A stretch of 5,744 bases of DNA, taken from the NCBI GenBank assembly GCA_049680295.1, contig JBAUHN010000002.1:1-5744 (forward strand). Reading direction: 5' to 3'. The notes beneath the pieces were generated by a model. The model was not told the DNA's origin, did no database searches, and saw only the letters and a list, made by a program, of their open reading frames with translations. Numbering within the stretch: the stretch's first letter is position 1; the number at the start of each line of letters is the position of its first letter. Shown piece after piece: positions 5,689 to 5,744 of this stretch. Both the position numbers and the translations under genes were made by a program. The stretch is from JBAUHN01 sp049680295. GTDB taxonomy: Bacteria; Pseudomonadota; Alphaproteobacteria; Rhodobacterales; Rhodobacteraceae.

Positions 5689-5744
5689 ATGTCCTGTCAA
5701 TCCATGCCGACGCGGGTAATTCTGCGGACACAGGGCCGGCGCTG
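5689..5744 (+). CDS. Start of an unidentified gene (cut by window edge)
   Basis: AAAGGAGG (5678-5685) is a near-perfect Shine-Dalgarno sequence, three bases before the ATG at 5689. That frame stays open to the edge (MSCQSMPTRVILRTQGRR), with a second in-frame ATG at 5704. A rival frame reads VLSIHADAGNSADTGPAL, which could start at a CTG eight bases after AGGAGG. Eighteen residues are too few to name a family or to settle the frame. A gene start here is likely; its product is unknown. Confidence 0.4.
   Translation, partial: MSCQSMPTRVILRTQGRR

Noticed and set aside
5522..5719. Open frame directly after and in phase with the TGA of the channel gene, as a read-through extension or separate small protein
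   Set aside because: It starts only with TTG, has no ribosome site, shows no recognisable protein features, and covers the palindromes and promoter-like sequence. The channel is complete at its normal C-terminus.

Overview
The window looks like chromosome of a marine alphaproteobacterium of the Rhodobacteraceae (Roseobacter group). This rests on moderate-to-high GC with GC-rich third positions, on the style of the LeuC and LeuD proteins, and on a leu locus that carries an uncharacterised membrane protein and an endonuclease/exonuclease/phosphatase-family (EEP) protein. I associate that gene neighbourhood with roseobacters from memory and could not search for it.

Layout, left to right. Positions 1-773 (minus) hold most of a secreted EEP-fold protein cut by the left edge. 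It overlaps by 16 nt the end of a six-helix membrane protein of unknown function (758-1597, minus, GTG start). A 317-nt gap (1598-1914) follows, with a probable terminator for the leu genes, a perfect 10-bp dyad and an imperfect inverted repeat around a possible promoter. Next are leuD (1915-2520, minus) and leuC (2520-3926, minus), which overlap by one base. A 206-nt divergent gap separates leuC from an MscS-family mechanosensitive channel (4133-5521, plus). The right end (5522-5744) is mostly non-coding, with palindromes, a possible promoter and a strong Shine-Dalgarno sequence in front of a cut-off reading frame.

How the genes work together. LeuC and LeuD are the two subunits of isopropylmalate isomerase, the second step of leucine synthesis, and the stop-start overlap suggests coupled translation. 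The leu terminator implies that the membrane protein and EEP gene form a separate two-gene unit with its own promoter. In relatives leuB often lies just beyond the EEP gene; that is expected here but is outside the window. The MscS channel is an independent, divergently transcribed gene for release of solutes on osmotic downshock.

Most of the window is ordinary metabolic and housekeeping DNA. The points worth a second look are all on the left. The EEP gene appears to have no ATG, GTG or TTG at its natural signal-peptide start, only an ATT with a well-placed Shine-Dalgarno sequence. The same protein lacks two residues normally needed for EEP catalysis. I saw no tRNA, rRNA, CRISPR array, insertion sequence, phage or plasmid signal. 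I did not find a convincing undescribed defence or mobile system.
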